Shown here in pieces: positions 10,201 to 22,200 of a stretch of 27,932 nt of DNA. The notes beneath the pieces are model-generated. The model was not told the origin of the DNA. It did no database searches and saw only the letters and a program-made list of their open reading frames with translations. Within the stretch, counting starts at the first letter, position 1. The number at the start of each line of letters is the position of its first letter. The translations under genes were made by a program, and so were the position numbers. The stretch is from the NCBI GenBank assembly GCA_020650975.1, contig JAIPMN010011963.1:1-27932 (forward strand). The letters run 5' to 3'. The stretch comes from Apostichopus californicus. Taxonomy: Eukaryota; Echinodermata; Holothuroidea; Aspidochirotida; Stichopodidae.

Positions 10201-13200
10201 TAAAGTTATTTTAGTAGGTTTTCACATATTTGTTGTAGTTTTACACTGTATTCTTTAACATTTCCTCTGCTTTACATTGTGTAATTGTATCTTTGTTAGG
10301 TGTATTGGTTTTGTATTTATGTTTTACGACTTTGTTTTTATGTATTTTGTTTTGTAAAGAGCTTTGAAGCCTTTGCATATTGCGCTATATAAGTTGCATA
10401 TTATTATTAACTACTCCAGGATATTGGATCAGCAGTAGGTTATCTGGGATTTCATGTGGACAAATGCTCTTTAAAATCTCTACTTTAGGGTAGGCTATTA
10501 AAATCTTCTTGTTGATTTATCCTTGAAAACCTAATACATTTGTAATGTTTGCTTAAATTCATCTATTCTTCATCTTTCTCGTGGAAATATCCTTTGCCTC
10601 TATGGATAAATGATTCAAATATTTCTAAAGGAAAACACAAAATAATTTTCAACTCATGTGCCTTTATGACATCATCCATTCTACCGTTGCCAGATGCATA
10701 AATTACAAAGTATTAAAAAATTTGGTCAAACTCATATCTTTACGATACAAAATGCTACGAGGATGAGGTTTTGCACTAAAGATGCAGAAAAATTTTGGCA
10801 ATTTAGTTTGCTAATCAATGATCTTCAGCCACCCCTAGATAATCCTATTTTTACTAATCCCTGATTCATCTGCTCCAAATCTCACCTCCTTCCTCTTGTT
10901 CATCATCAGAATCCTCTCCGCTCTCATCGTCGTCTGACCCACTTCCGTCGGAACCGCTGCTTTCTTCTCCTAGAATCTCCGCTCGGATAGCTTTGTACTT
11001 TTCTTCATTTTCCAGATACTCTGGGTCATGCTTGAAAATATCTGCAAAAATGGAAAACAAATGACAACTTAAATAGGATGAATTTAGGTAGAATTTTAGT
11101 CTTGATATGGCATAGTACAAGTAAAACTGAAACATTTCCGTGCTCGTAGTGTTCCCAGAGCTTACCTGGTTTTCAAGATATTCACTTTAACAATATACTA
11201 AATCTCTGGATTGTTCCTTTAAGGTTTACGTTGGCTCCTCAGTGCAGGCTGCCAATGTAAATGCTAATCCGTTGTTTTAAAAATTCAACCAAAACACTGT
11301 TCTACATTTGTAATTATGTCTGATTAGTTTTACAAATCCACTACAACAATATTATATTTGATGTCCTCAAAGCTGTATTTTTCAGTATGTTTTACGATGA
11401 AGACAATGTAAACACCTACTAATCACCCCCCTACGAATGTCTGTATTAATGACACCCCACCGAATGTCGGTATTAATGACACCCTAACGATGTACGGTAT
11501 TAATGACACCCTACCGAATGTCGGTATTAATGACACCCTACCGAATGTCGGTATTAATGACACTCTACCGAATGTCGGTATTAATGACACCCTACCGAAT
11601 GTCGGTAATAATGACACCCTACCGAATGTCGGTATTAATGACACCCTACCGAATGTCGGTATTAATGACACCCTACCGAATGTCGGTATTAATGACACCC
11701 TACCGAATGTTGGTATTAATGACACCCTACAAATGTACGGTGATAGATTCAGAGAGTGACTTACTGAGCAGGTCTTCCGTGTCATAGTTTTCCTCCAGCG
11801 TGAGCATGTGCGTGTACTGGTCCGATTCCTCCACCAGTTCCAGACCTTCGGCTATGGATGGAAAGTCCTTGAAACCGTCCTTCCTGTTGGCAAACATCAC
11901 CTCCACCATGTACTGGACTCGTTTGTCTATGGCAGCTTCGTGCAGGATACTTCGAGATCGTTCGAATATCGCTGGAAACAAAAGTCACAAAGAAAGGCAT
12001 ATTATATATCAGCACCAGGAGACGTAAACAAGGATACCAGCTTAATATATCTCTGGTAATGTTAAATGATTGCTTGAAAAAAAAAAATCTTAGTCCAAAG
12101 ACTCTATGTCTTTCGTGAGATTAATACAAGTGAAACACTTTCAGCTTCTGTTCAACGTAGCATTGGTTTGTTTCGTATTCTAAAATCGCCGTAGAGAGGG
12201 ATTTATTCAGCTCCTAAGATCACAGTTAAAAATTGTTTCATTTAAGCTTCTTCAAGAATGAGTGTTAAAAGAGGTTTACATAATGACATAGTATCATTCT
12301 TAATACAAGAAATTTTGCAACACTAAAACTTTAAAACTTGGGTTTTAGTTTAATATTCTCATGAGGAAAGACCATCATATCAACCAAAAAGTTACAGATG
12401 ATGCTTTTTTATATTATTCTTGCACTAGATCACGTCTTTGGGGATTTTGAAATTTTACTTCGAAATTTGGCTATAAACGAACAGAACTTGTTGACTAACA
12501 ATTTAATACTAACCGTGAACTCCACGTGGGGTCACTTCTGATAGCTTTTGGCCGCACTCCTTCATGAATCCCACGGCGATTTCAACACTGTCGTCGGTTG
12601 GGTTCTCGAGCAGAAGGGTAAGTATCTCCAATGATAACAATTCATGGGCCTGGGGTAAAGAGAAACAGTCAACATTTCAATTGCGCCAGAAACTTTAACC
12701 TTTCCAGGGATGTGCCCAGGATTTCCTGAGTGAGGGGGGAGGGATCTAAGGGGGAGGGGTGCTCAGATGCCAAATGCTGGCATTTGTGTAGCTTTTTAAG
12801 CACATACACAAGTACTAGTTTTGCTAACAATTTACATTTTTTATTTTTTTTTCAATTTATGTTGAATATATGGTTAGGAATGTCGGGATTTTAGATGAAA
12901 ATAGTGCTGGGCCGGATTCACGATTTTTAAGACAGTGCTGGGCGGTAATTTTTAGTGCTGGGCGGGGCCGCCCAGTGCCGCCCAGCGTGGCCACATCCCT
13001 GCTTTCATTTGTTCAAATGCTTCCGTAGGTTAGACATACATTATATGTATATGTATACATATAAATATATATATATATATAAGTGTGTGTGTATGCCTGA
13101 GTGTATGCCTGGAGTACCAAAAAGATGAACACAGGATTTGTGGTAAATATTTCAATAACTGAAATCATTTAATCTTATCTTTTCCTGCCAGAACTTAAAC

Positions 13201-16200
13201 TGGATGCAAGGTTCAAAGTTCAAAAGAAACTGAACAGCATATGTAGATACCAAACAACAATGCATTACCCAAAATGCTATGCAAAATACCTCATTAATAT
13301 TCATAAATTGAACATGTGCAAAATTAAAATTTACAGAGGGGGGCAGATTTTATCCGTGACTCTATTTTACTTTGAGAAAAATTCAAATTCTTACCACTTG
13401 TTGATTGACGAGGTGGGCGATGAACCTGGTAGACGAAGCGCAGAGCGTTTTATCGTTCCTTCGGAATCCCTTCTTGAAATTCACGATGAGGCGGCGCAAG
13501 ATGAGGTCGACGTTCTGTGGGAACTGCAGCAGAAAGACAGGGAGATATTAGCTGGAGTGTTAGCTCAGTGGTTAACGCCGGTGCCTTTCAATCATAAGGT
13601 CCCCGGTTGAGTCACTCCAAGATTAATGTAAGTCGTCCAGTTACAGAGTTGTTGACAATTGACAATTCATAATCATGGACGTTAAATATGAATGTAAGAG
13701 ACTGACTTCGGTCAGCTTGCGGCTTTGATAAGCCAATGAGGCTTCTTCGCGAGTTCCTGCTTGCAGGAGGATCTAATATACTTATATACATACATATAGA
13801 TATACCGTAGGAACAACCGTAACTACAATATCGACGAGTCAACAATCCTACCAATTCGTATCGGTTACTATCAACATCGTACTTGCAATTTGGCAATGAT
13901 CGATTTGTGATGCACATGGATGACATAACCATCTTTCCACCTTATGCTAACTCCCTGCCGAACACCCTACAAGCTGCGGTTGAAGAAGGCAGTCGACCAT
14001 GACAAATTAATATGATGTTACCTAAGAGCAGCCAGGACTTACTTTTCCCCAAGGCCCTCATCACAACCACTACACACAAAGATGGTGGCATAATACCCCT
14101 GCAAGAATTCCTTCTCATGTACTTGATGTTATTCTCATATCGTACTTTTATCACGGACTGTCTCATAATTCACCCTACCTGGTCATATTCTGTCTAATGC
14201 AAAACCCAGATTTCAATAAAAAAATGGGAAATGAATTATTATTATAATTATTATTTGACAAATTTATATAGCGCTCTTTTCATGCTAAAGCATGTTCAAG
14301 AACGCTTTACAATGACAACAAAATGACAAAACCCTTAAAATATGAACATGAAGAATAAAATTGACACAGCTTAAATATTAATATAAAAAATATATATATA
14401 TTTATTAATAAATGTTTCTTCATTTTTCTTTCTTTATTTTTTTGAACAGACTGAAGGGGACATAGTAAGGATGGAAGCCAAGAAGGGTCATCACAAACTA
14501 AAATCTCACCTTGGTGTTGATGACGGCGACCAGGCCAGCGTAGACGTGGGTGAAAGTTGGAGCGGCTGTCTGTGCTGTGACAACCGACCGAGCCAGAAGA
14601 CCCCTACAGAAGAGAAATAATAATAATATTAATAAACAGTTCTTATATAGATCAACTTACAATAAAGTCTTGACGCGCTGTACAAAAGAAAGTGAAAGAT
14701 ATGTACACAATATACAATAAGAGTAAACATAACAATTATAACAATGAAAACAGGTGTGCCTTCAAAACAGTTTTGAACACCTCCACAGACACGACATTCT
14801 TTATGTTGAGTGGGAGTTAATTCCAAAGGAGGGTTGAGGAGTACTGGAAAGATCGCTTGCCATAAGATTTAGTGGACACAGGGTGCATAGAGAGCAATGA
14901 TTGGGTGTAAGAGCGCAGACGGCGAGTTGGGGTATAACTTTGAACAAGTTCACCCAAGTAGTGTGGCGCAATACCATGAATACATTTCAAGGTTAACAGG
15001 AGTACCTTGTAATCAATACGCAGTTTGACAGGAAGCCAATGAAGGTCATGAAGTATGGGGGCGATGTGAGAGACAGGGCTAGTGCAAGTGATCAGCCTGG
15101 CAGCAGAGTTTTGAATGCATTGCAATTTAGCCAGTTGACTATCAGGGAGAAAGAGTTCATACTTGACAACCCATACCTTTAACTGAGGTATCTAATAAGA
15201 TCTCAACTTCCATCAACTGTCACCGAAATGAATACAGCATTCAAAGACCTTTTGCAAAAGATTACATAAAATCTACAGGATTAACAATATTTTCTTGATG
15301 TCTGTGAAAGTTTTGTTCATATCCATGAGTTCACTTGCATAAGAAAGCAAGTCATGGCTCCCCCATACTGTATAAATCTGCGTACCTCGGTAGAAATACC
15401 ACAACTAGATGGATTTCAAACAGCTTATGGCATACCTACATTAAGTTTCACTTAAAGTACCTTTCAATGAAGATAGATGAAATAGGGAAAAACAGAATAC
15501 TGACAAAATTTCCTGAAATTTAACATATGAAACCTTGGTTTGGGCCACAGGTCCCACAGATAACCTGTAATAGGCCTGCAGGTGCTGTAAATTACAAAGA
15601 ATGTCTGATATAATGTGTAGCTTTTCTTAGCCAGTAGAAACTCCCATTTGTGTGGATCATAGGCCAACCACTATTTCTGTTTATATTTCACTATCTCCAC
15701 GGTGATTGAGGGTGATACTAATTTATCGTTTTACCTATTTAATTTAATGAAAAATTTAATTAAAATAATGAAATTTGGTGTTTCGTATGTCATAAGACTT
15801 CCAGGGCTGATTCTAGTTGTCCGAATAGAGATTTGGTCATCTGGTGCGGGCCGTGGACCATTAACAATTTTGGCCTGATTGCCGTCATCATTTTATATGA
15901 AGATGAAAAGAAAGATTGAAATAACGAAACTAACCTTCCTCTGACTAAGTTGAGCTTTAGGATCTCGGGGATGATAAACTTCATGTTGGTGATGTTGGCT
16001 TTGTTCACGATACCGTTGATACTCTTCTTGAGTGCCTCCCAGGCTATCCTCTGATAAGCCACGCTGTGTAGACACAAAACGAGTGGTCTCAAACATTAAC
16101 AGATTCCTCTTTTAAATAAATAACTTGATTACTCATCACATAGCATACAGTTAAAACCTTCAATATTCTGACCTACATTGAACTGGTTTGTCCAGATCTG

Positions 16201-19200
16201 AAATCAAAATATCTGAGCTGTAACAATGGTCACCAAAAAATAAAACCTTGAATATCGGGATGTCCGCTCTCCAAATTTAGATTTTCAAGATCCGATTCCC
16301 AATCAATCAGTCACATGTAACAGTAACGCTGTTCTCATATTGAAACAATATTCCACCGAAAAAAATAAAACCTTGAATATCTGGATGGGTCGCTATCCAA
16401 ATTTTAAAATTGTCCAGATTTGATTCCCAAACATTCAGTAATATTTTATAACAGTCTCAAATTTAAAGAGAAGTACACAACTGTACAATAAAATCTTGAA
16501 TATCTGGACGTGCGTTATTTCCTAATTATCCTAATTATTAATTTTTAATTATCCGTATTATACTAATTATTAATTATCCTAATTATTCGTTGTCCATATC
16601 TGATTCCCAAACAATCAGTAACAAGTAACAGTAATACTGTTCTCATATTAAAAGAGTTTTCCACCAAAAAGAAATAAAACCCCGAATAACTGGATGTTTT
16701 TTTTCAAAATTTTTAGATTGTCCTGATCTAATTCCCATACATTCGGTAATGAGTAATTGTAATACTGGGTCTATCATTAACAGAGAACCCAATCGTACAT
16801 TAAAACATTGATTATCTGGATGTTTATCAATATGCAAATCCTGGATTATTTCGCACATCCAATACTAATCGGTTTGGTTAAAATTGCAAACAAAAACAAC
16901 TTGCTTCTTTAAAGGAGGTTAAGAATCCCACCTTGTTTTATCTGTGATCTGGTCTTGCATCATCTTGAGTCTGGCCGGAGGGATGTAAGCGCCGCCCGTT
17001 TTGGAGGTCAAGAGATCGTCAATCTTGGGCTTCCTAGGAGGAGGGGGTGGTTCAGCACCAGCCTCACCTGGAGCTTTGTTTTCCTTCTCCTCATCTCTCC
17101 TCTTAGATCTACGGTCTTCTCTCCCGCTGTAAAAACATGAGCAAGATCAAAATAAAATCTCAGTCAATAATAATAAACCAACATCCCCCCCCCCCCCAGC
17201 CCTCTGCCCTGCCAAATCCAGTAAGGTATCCATGTGGCAATAAACATTTCAATGCCAATACGTCCAATATGGTGTTCTACAAATTACAGATTATAGTTGT
17301 TTCTAACCTTTGAACTTTACAAGTCAAATTTTCCACTCAACTGTGATTGTTGAGGACTTATGCAGAGGCCACAATTTATCCTTTTAGTGACCCTATATCT
17401 CCATAAATTATAATGACACCACCGTGGTTAATTCAAGACAATAAAAGCTGTGATTACATTACGGGATAAAACGCCGCGCTCCTGTGTTCAACAAATAGGA
17501 TACGATCAATTGATTTTGAATCTCAGCACGTTCACTTTAGACCCTGTGCTCGGTTACGAACCCTGTGGTCAAGTTCAACGAAAGGCAAGTTGAGGTCTGT
17601 TTATTGAGAAGAACACGAGCAAACATTTCACCCCCAAGCACATGGTCCGCTCCTCTACCGATCCTTTTCTACCGCTGCGGGATCTGATCCATGTTTACAC
17701 TACAAACCACAGCTGAACGTAGGGTTCAACTCTGGCCTCATTCTCACCGGTAAATATGGCCTATGCCACTTCATAACTCCTTTCTTTGCTACATACAGAA
17801 TGCAGGGAAATGTTGAAATAACAAGAATTTCTTATTATTTATTACCTCTCCCCATCTCGTCGGCTTCCTCTCCTGTCCCGCCGATCTCTGTCCTCCGGAT
17901 CTCGTCTCTCACTACCAAAATATAAACAGAGAGAAGATAATTCAGCTTTCGATAGCGACAAAGAATCTTCGCTCAAGATAATCATAAAAATATTAAAAAA
18001 TACATCACAGCATAATTTAGTGTTCAAATTTTGTTGGCAGTTTAGAGTTTGCTAAAATGTGTCTCTTGTAAAAACTATGGTACAAGACTGCTCCAAGTCT
18101 TTTGTATTTGCATAGCAATTTGCCCATATTGTATATAGCAGCTTTGGGATGCGGTTATGGATAGAATTATTCCCCGGATGTTTGTTTCCCTCAGAGAGGC
18201 TTAAGACCACTCACAAGTTCAATTGACTAGACTGTAATAAATCATTGTTGTTTAAGGTAAATTCATTAAAAGTAAGGTTACAGTTAATTGTAAAACCTTG
18301 TTTGAAACGAGAGCCAACAATTTAAAAGAAGAACATGCAGGAAGCTCATAAAAAATAAATATTTCAAAATGACATTTGATACTCTATTGTTGTATATCCA
18401 TAAGTTATAATCATTTACAAATCAGGAAAGCCTTGTCATGCCTGGGTCTTTTCTTGAAGATATTTCAAGAAGATCACCTTTAAAATGTGGTTTAGGGCGG
18501 ACGATGGATTGAAAGATACAAAAAAGTTGCATTTACACTTGAAGAAATGTTTGTAATATTTTAATTCATATTTAAGATTTATTTGTGCATAATAAGACTT
18601 CCCCACACCCGCCCCGAATGAAAGTAAGAAATTTTTGAGGCACTAACTAGCAAAGGATTAAAACTATTTAATTTAACAGAAAATTTTGTGACCTTAAAAG
18701 TTTACTGTCATGGTTTATGGTTTCAATTTTTTTTAACATTTGAACTTTATCATAATTGAACCTGTGCGGCTTGTGTGATTTCGGTGAAATTAGAAAACAA
18801 ATCAGTTTTTCAAGTACCCCATCGTTTTCTTTAATGTATGAGTCTATGACAAAATTTATACATATGAGTCTACGATGAGCCTACGATATGTATGAGTATA
18901 CGACAAACTTTATAACAAGTCTACGACAAAATTCAAAGCAAGAGACGGCTTTAAGGCCGATATGATGACAAGGTTGGCTCCTCTGTCTTCACTAAGAAGG
19001 ATGATTCCCAAAACTATTTGCCTTGTAAAACTTTGTAAAACTAGGAGCAGCATCAGACTTATAACTTCTTATTGGTATTTGGAGCTCCTGTAGTGCTAAC
19101 CACATGACCCTTACCGGTTTATAACATATATCAGAATGTTATAACATATATCAGAATTTTATAACATATATCTGAATTTTATAACGTATATTAGAAATTT

Positions 19201-22200
19201 TATAACATATATCAGAAGTACTCCACAAAATACGGAATATAAGTTTACAGAAACTCATTTATTTACCGTGCTGCTTTATACATTCCATCCAAGCACTTAG
19301 AATGTTTGTTGTAGCCTGTTTGTTATATTGTTTCATGTATTAACTTTTGTATGTGTCGATGTATTTTATACGATATCCTATCATCTTTACATTTTCCCAC
19401 TTTGATATTAGTTATTTTTGGACTGTTTGTTTAGTCTGTTTGTTATATCGTTTTATGAATTAACTTTTGTATGAATAAATTTATTTATAACATATATCAG
19501 AATTTTATAACATATATCAGAATTGACAACATACAGGGATGTGCCCACGCTGGGTGGCACTGGGCGGCCCCGCCCAGCACTAAAAATTACCGGCCAGCAC
19601 TGTCTTAAAAATCGTGAATCCCGCCCAGCACTATTTTCATTCCCAACATTCCTAACAATATGTTTAACATAAATTGGGCCTAGCATATGCCAAAATCATA
19701 CAGACTAATAATGCATCAGTTACGCATGCGAGAAACATAACTTACGGCTCTCAATCGGTCCCTTGTATAATTTCTCTTTGAAACAAACTAATAACTTTTA
19801 CCAGGTACGTAATATATTTCACTAAAAAAAATATTGTAAAAATGTAAATTGTTAGCAAAACTAGTACTTGTGTATGTGCTTAAAAAGCTACACAAGTGCC
19901 AGCATTTGACATCTGAGCATCTTCAAAAATCCCTTAGACCCCTCCCCCAGGACGGCGATAAGTATACCCGGCACTCAGGAAATCCTGGGCACATCCCTGA
20001 ACATATATCAGAATTTGAACGCAATTATTGGTCAACTTACTCAGGTGAATCCTCCTTCCTTCCTCTGTCTCTTCTCTGGAATCTCCGCTCTCTAAACTTC
20101 TTCTGGGCGTCTTCGTAATCTTCCGGATCCTTGTCCGAGTCTCCAGACTCCCCGTCTTTCTTCGTTGATCTCTTTTCGAACTTCTCTCTGGCTTTGCTGT
20201 AGTCTCCGCCAGATGGAGAAGGTGTGGCATCTTCCTTTGCCTTATCTTTGCCGCCTCTGAAAAGGAAAAAAAAAGGGAAAAAAATCAGGAGGGTTGAGAA
20301 ATGTCAGCCTTAATATGTCAGCCTTATATACAGTAGTTCTCTTCCACCCTTTTTTTCTCCACACCTTTCTGTCTTTTTCTTTCTCTAGTTTATTCCCTAC
20401 CCCCTTCCATTAATCCTCTCTTTGTCCCTCCACTATTTATCTCCTACCTCTCCTCTTCCCCTGTTGGTTTCTTTCTTTCTTCTCTCCATCCCTTGTCTAC
20501 TAATCCCCTTACATCTATCTCTTTGTGTTCACCATGCTCATTAACCTGTCTGTATTTTGTGTGTGTCGTTGTCCCTTCTGTTACTGTTACTTGTCATTTA
20601 GCCTCTGAAGAATATCCTGCTAGGATCGAAACATCAGGCCAACTTACTTTTACACAAGCCTTAATATGTCACAACCTTTTTAAAACAATTTACGGATGTC
20701 CAAAGGTCGGCACAAGCAAGTATGTTACATTGCTACCCGGTCAGAGTTGACCCTGCCCTTCTGCATTTTTTTAAATTTCATGTACCTCTCCGCCGACGGG
20801 GAGAAGTGGGGGCTTGGTGGGAGACGTTGTTCGCGGGACAAAATGTGGGCAACAAACATTCTCTCATCTTGTCTTGGAAAAAAACTCAAAAATGATCAAT
20901 CTTGCATATTCATATCTTTAAGGAATTCTCAGTATTGATTGGGCCCCAGTTTTTTCTTGAGAGTAGAGAATTTAAGAGTTTCACTTCATGTTTGCTGTTG
21001 TGGAGCGTTACTCGGATATAACGAAAAATGCAATGGCAGGGTCAAACGGGGTCAAACAGATAGGCTGCAGCAGCTGCAATACCCTACTCAACTAAGATGA
21101 ATCCATGTAATAAGATTATCTCTGCTGTATCTATCGTATAAAACATGTGTATGTGTATGTGCATGTGTGTGTGCGTGTGCATGTGTATGTGTATGAACAG
21201 CACAAAATATTACATCCTACTCAGCCTAGCTGAAGCCTGGATGCAGCCCCCTCAGCATCCTACTTTAGACACAGTGCCCCACTGATTGAACTGCTTTCTA
21301 TCTTAGCTTGAGAGTTACACAAGTTGTTCGGCATAAATAGCCTTCCTTTCTTAAGTAGCCTTAGATTAGATTAGATCAACTTTATTAAACCATGAGGGTA
21401 ATTGCATGCTCGTTTAAAACAGGATATGAGATACAAACCTTAAAATATGATAACCTAAAACGTACAGTATCAAAAGATTGTAAGAATATGAAAACATAAG
21501 ACATTTTAAAACAGGATATGAGATTCAACATTCAAATATGAAAACCTAAAACGTACTGTATCAAACAATTGTATGAATATGAAAACATGAGACATTTTAA
21601 AACAGGATATGAGATACAAACGTTAAAATATGAAAACCTAAAACGTACAGTATCAAACAATTGTAAGAATATGAAAACATAAGACATTTTAAAACATGCA
21701 GTAAAACAATATACAAAGCTCAGGATAATGGCAAGAGAGTACAGTCGGAACAGAAGAAACGGCCAGACGAGATCTAACGTTGAAAGTCTTCTTTATAAAG
21801 TTTGATGCATTGTGGAATTAATGAGGAAGAATGTCGATTCCTATGAGACAGTGGTAGCCACATCCTTCCACTTCTAGGAATAACCACTCTGTCGAAATTT
21901 TGATGGAGTGGGTGGCTATCGTCGCAGTAGCCTTCGCCGGCATAAGAAGCCTACCAAGCCTAACCTCACTCGGTGGAATGACTTAATGCTATAAAAAGTT
22001 AAGTCAGTTTAACATCCGCCACATATTTACAGGAAACCCACAAAGAATTGGTAAAGAACATCTTTTATCCCGCCAACCTGGTTACCCTGGCAACTATAAA
22101 GATAATGCACACTCACTTGTCGGATTTCTGTCGGTCTTTTAACTTCTTCTCATATTTTTCTTCAAACTTCCTGTAACTTTCTTCAGATTCAGCTTTCCTG

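Larger units (their letters stand above)
8873..10885 (-). other. CWC22 intron 13
   Basis: 2013 bp. It contains an inverted-repeat element (8921-9524) and a probable LINE 3' fragment on the opposite strand (about 9893-10410). The stretches 9525-9890 and 10410-10885 show nothing recognised. Confidence 0.85.
12650..13394 (-). other. CWC22 intron 10
   Basis: 745 bp. It holds a family A MITE (12706-13000) and a (TA)n/(TG)n tract (about 13036-13095). The rest is unremarkable AT-rich sequence. Confidence 0.85.
13524..14509 (-). other. CWC22 intron 9
   Basis: 986 bp. It contains a tRNA-like SINE (13552 to about 13807) and an isolated LINE/SINE 3' tail (14235-14345). Between them (13810-14230) I recognise nothing. 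Confidence 0.85.
17912..20040 (-). other. CWC22 intron 5
   Basis: 2129 bp, the longest intron. It holds the long copy of the hAT-type MITE family (19535-19998), the ATAACATATATCAGAATTTT array around it, and a short GAGTCTACGA-type repeat (18838-18935). Nothing recognised in 17912-18835. Confidence 0.85.
20257..22116 (-). other. CWC22 intron 4
   Basis: 1860 bp. From high to low coordinate it contains a LINE 3' relic with a tandem 3' UTR (21355-21965), a (TG)n tract (21138-21196), a candidate inverted-repeat element (20746-21046) and a Penelope-like fragment with a hammerhead motif (20386-20656). Confidence 0.85.

Noticed and set aside
11428..11743. CRISPR-like regular repeat array
   Set aside because: Units are contiguous with no unique spacers, and the context is a eukaryotic intron.
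11490..11787. Open frames on both strands of intron 12, repeating a nine-residue unit
   Set aside because: They are the 27-bp minisatellite read through; 27 is a multiple of three, so all frames stay open.
13555..13618. Functional tRNA gene
   Set aside because: The anticodon loop is not seven bases, the D stem is incomplete and the B box lacks a base; a non-tRNA tail follows, as in a SINE.
17185..17197. C13 tract as a G-quadruplex on the transcript strand
   Set aside because: Only one long run without suitably spaced partner runs, unlike 2700-2734.
8472..20750. Two similar small frames (8472-8657 and 20493-20750) starting [20 protein letters not shown]
   Set aside because: They are parts of the duplicated Penelope-like fragment. 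The frame opposes no known protein and breaks where the repeat ends.
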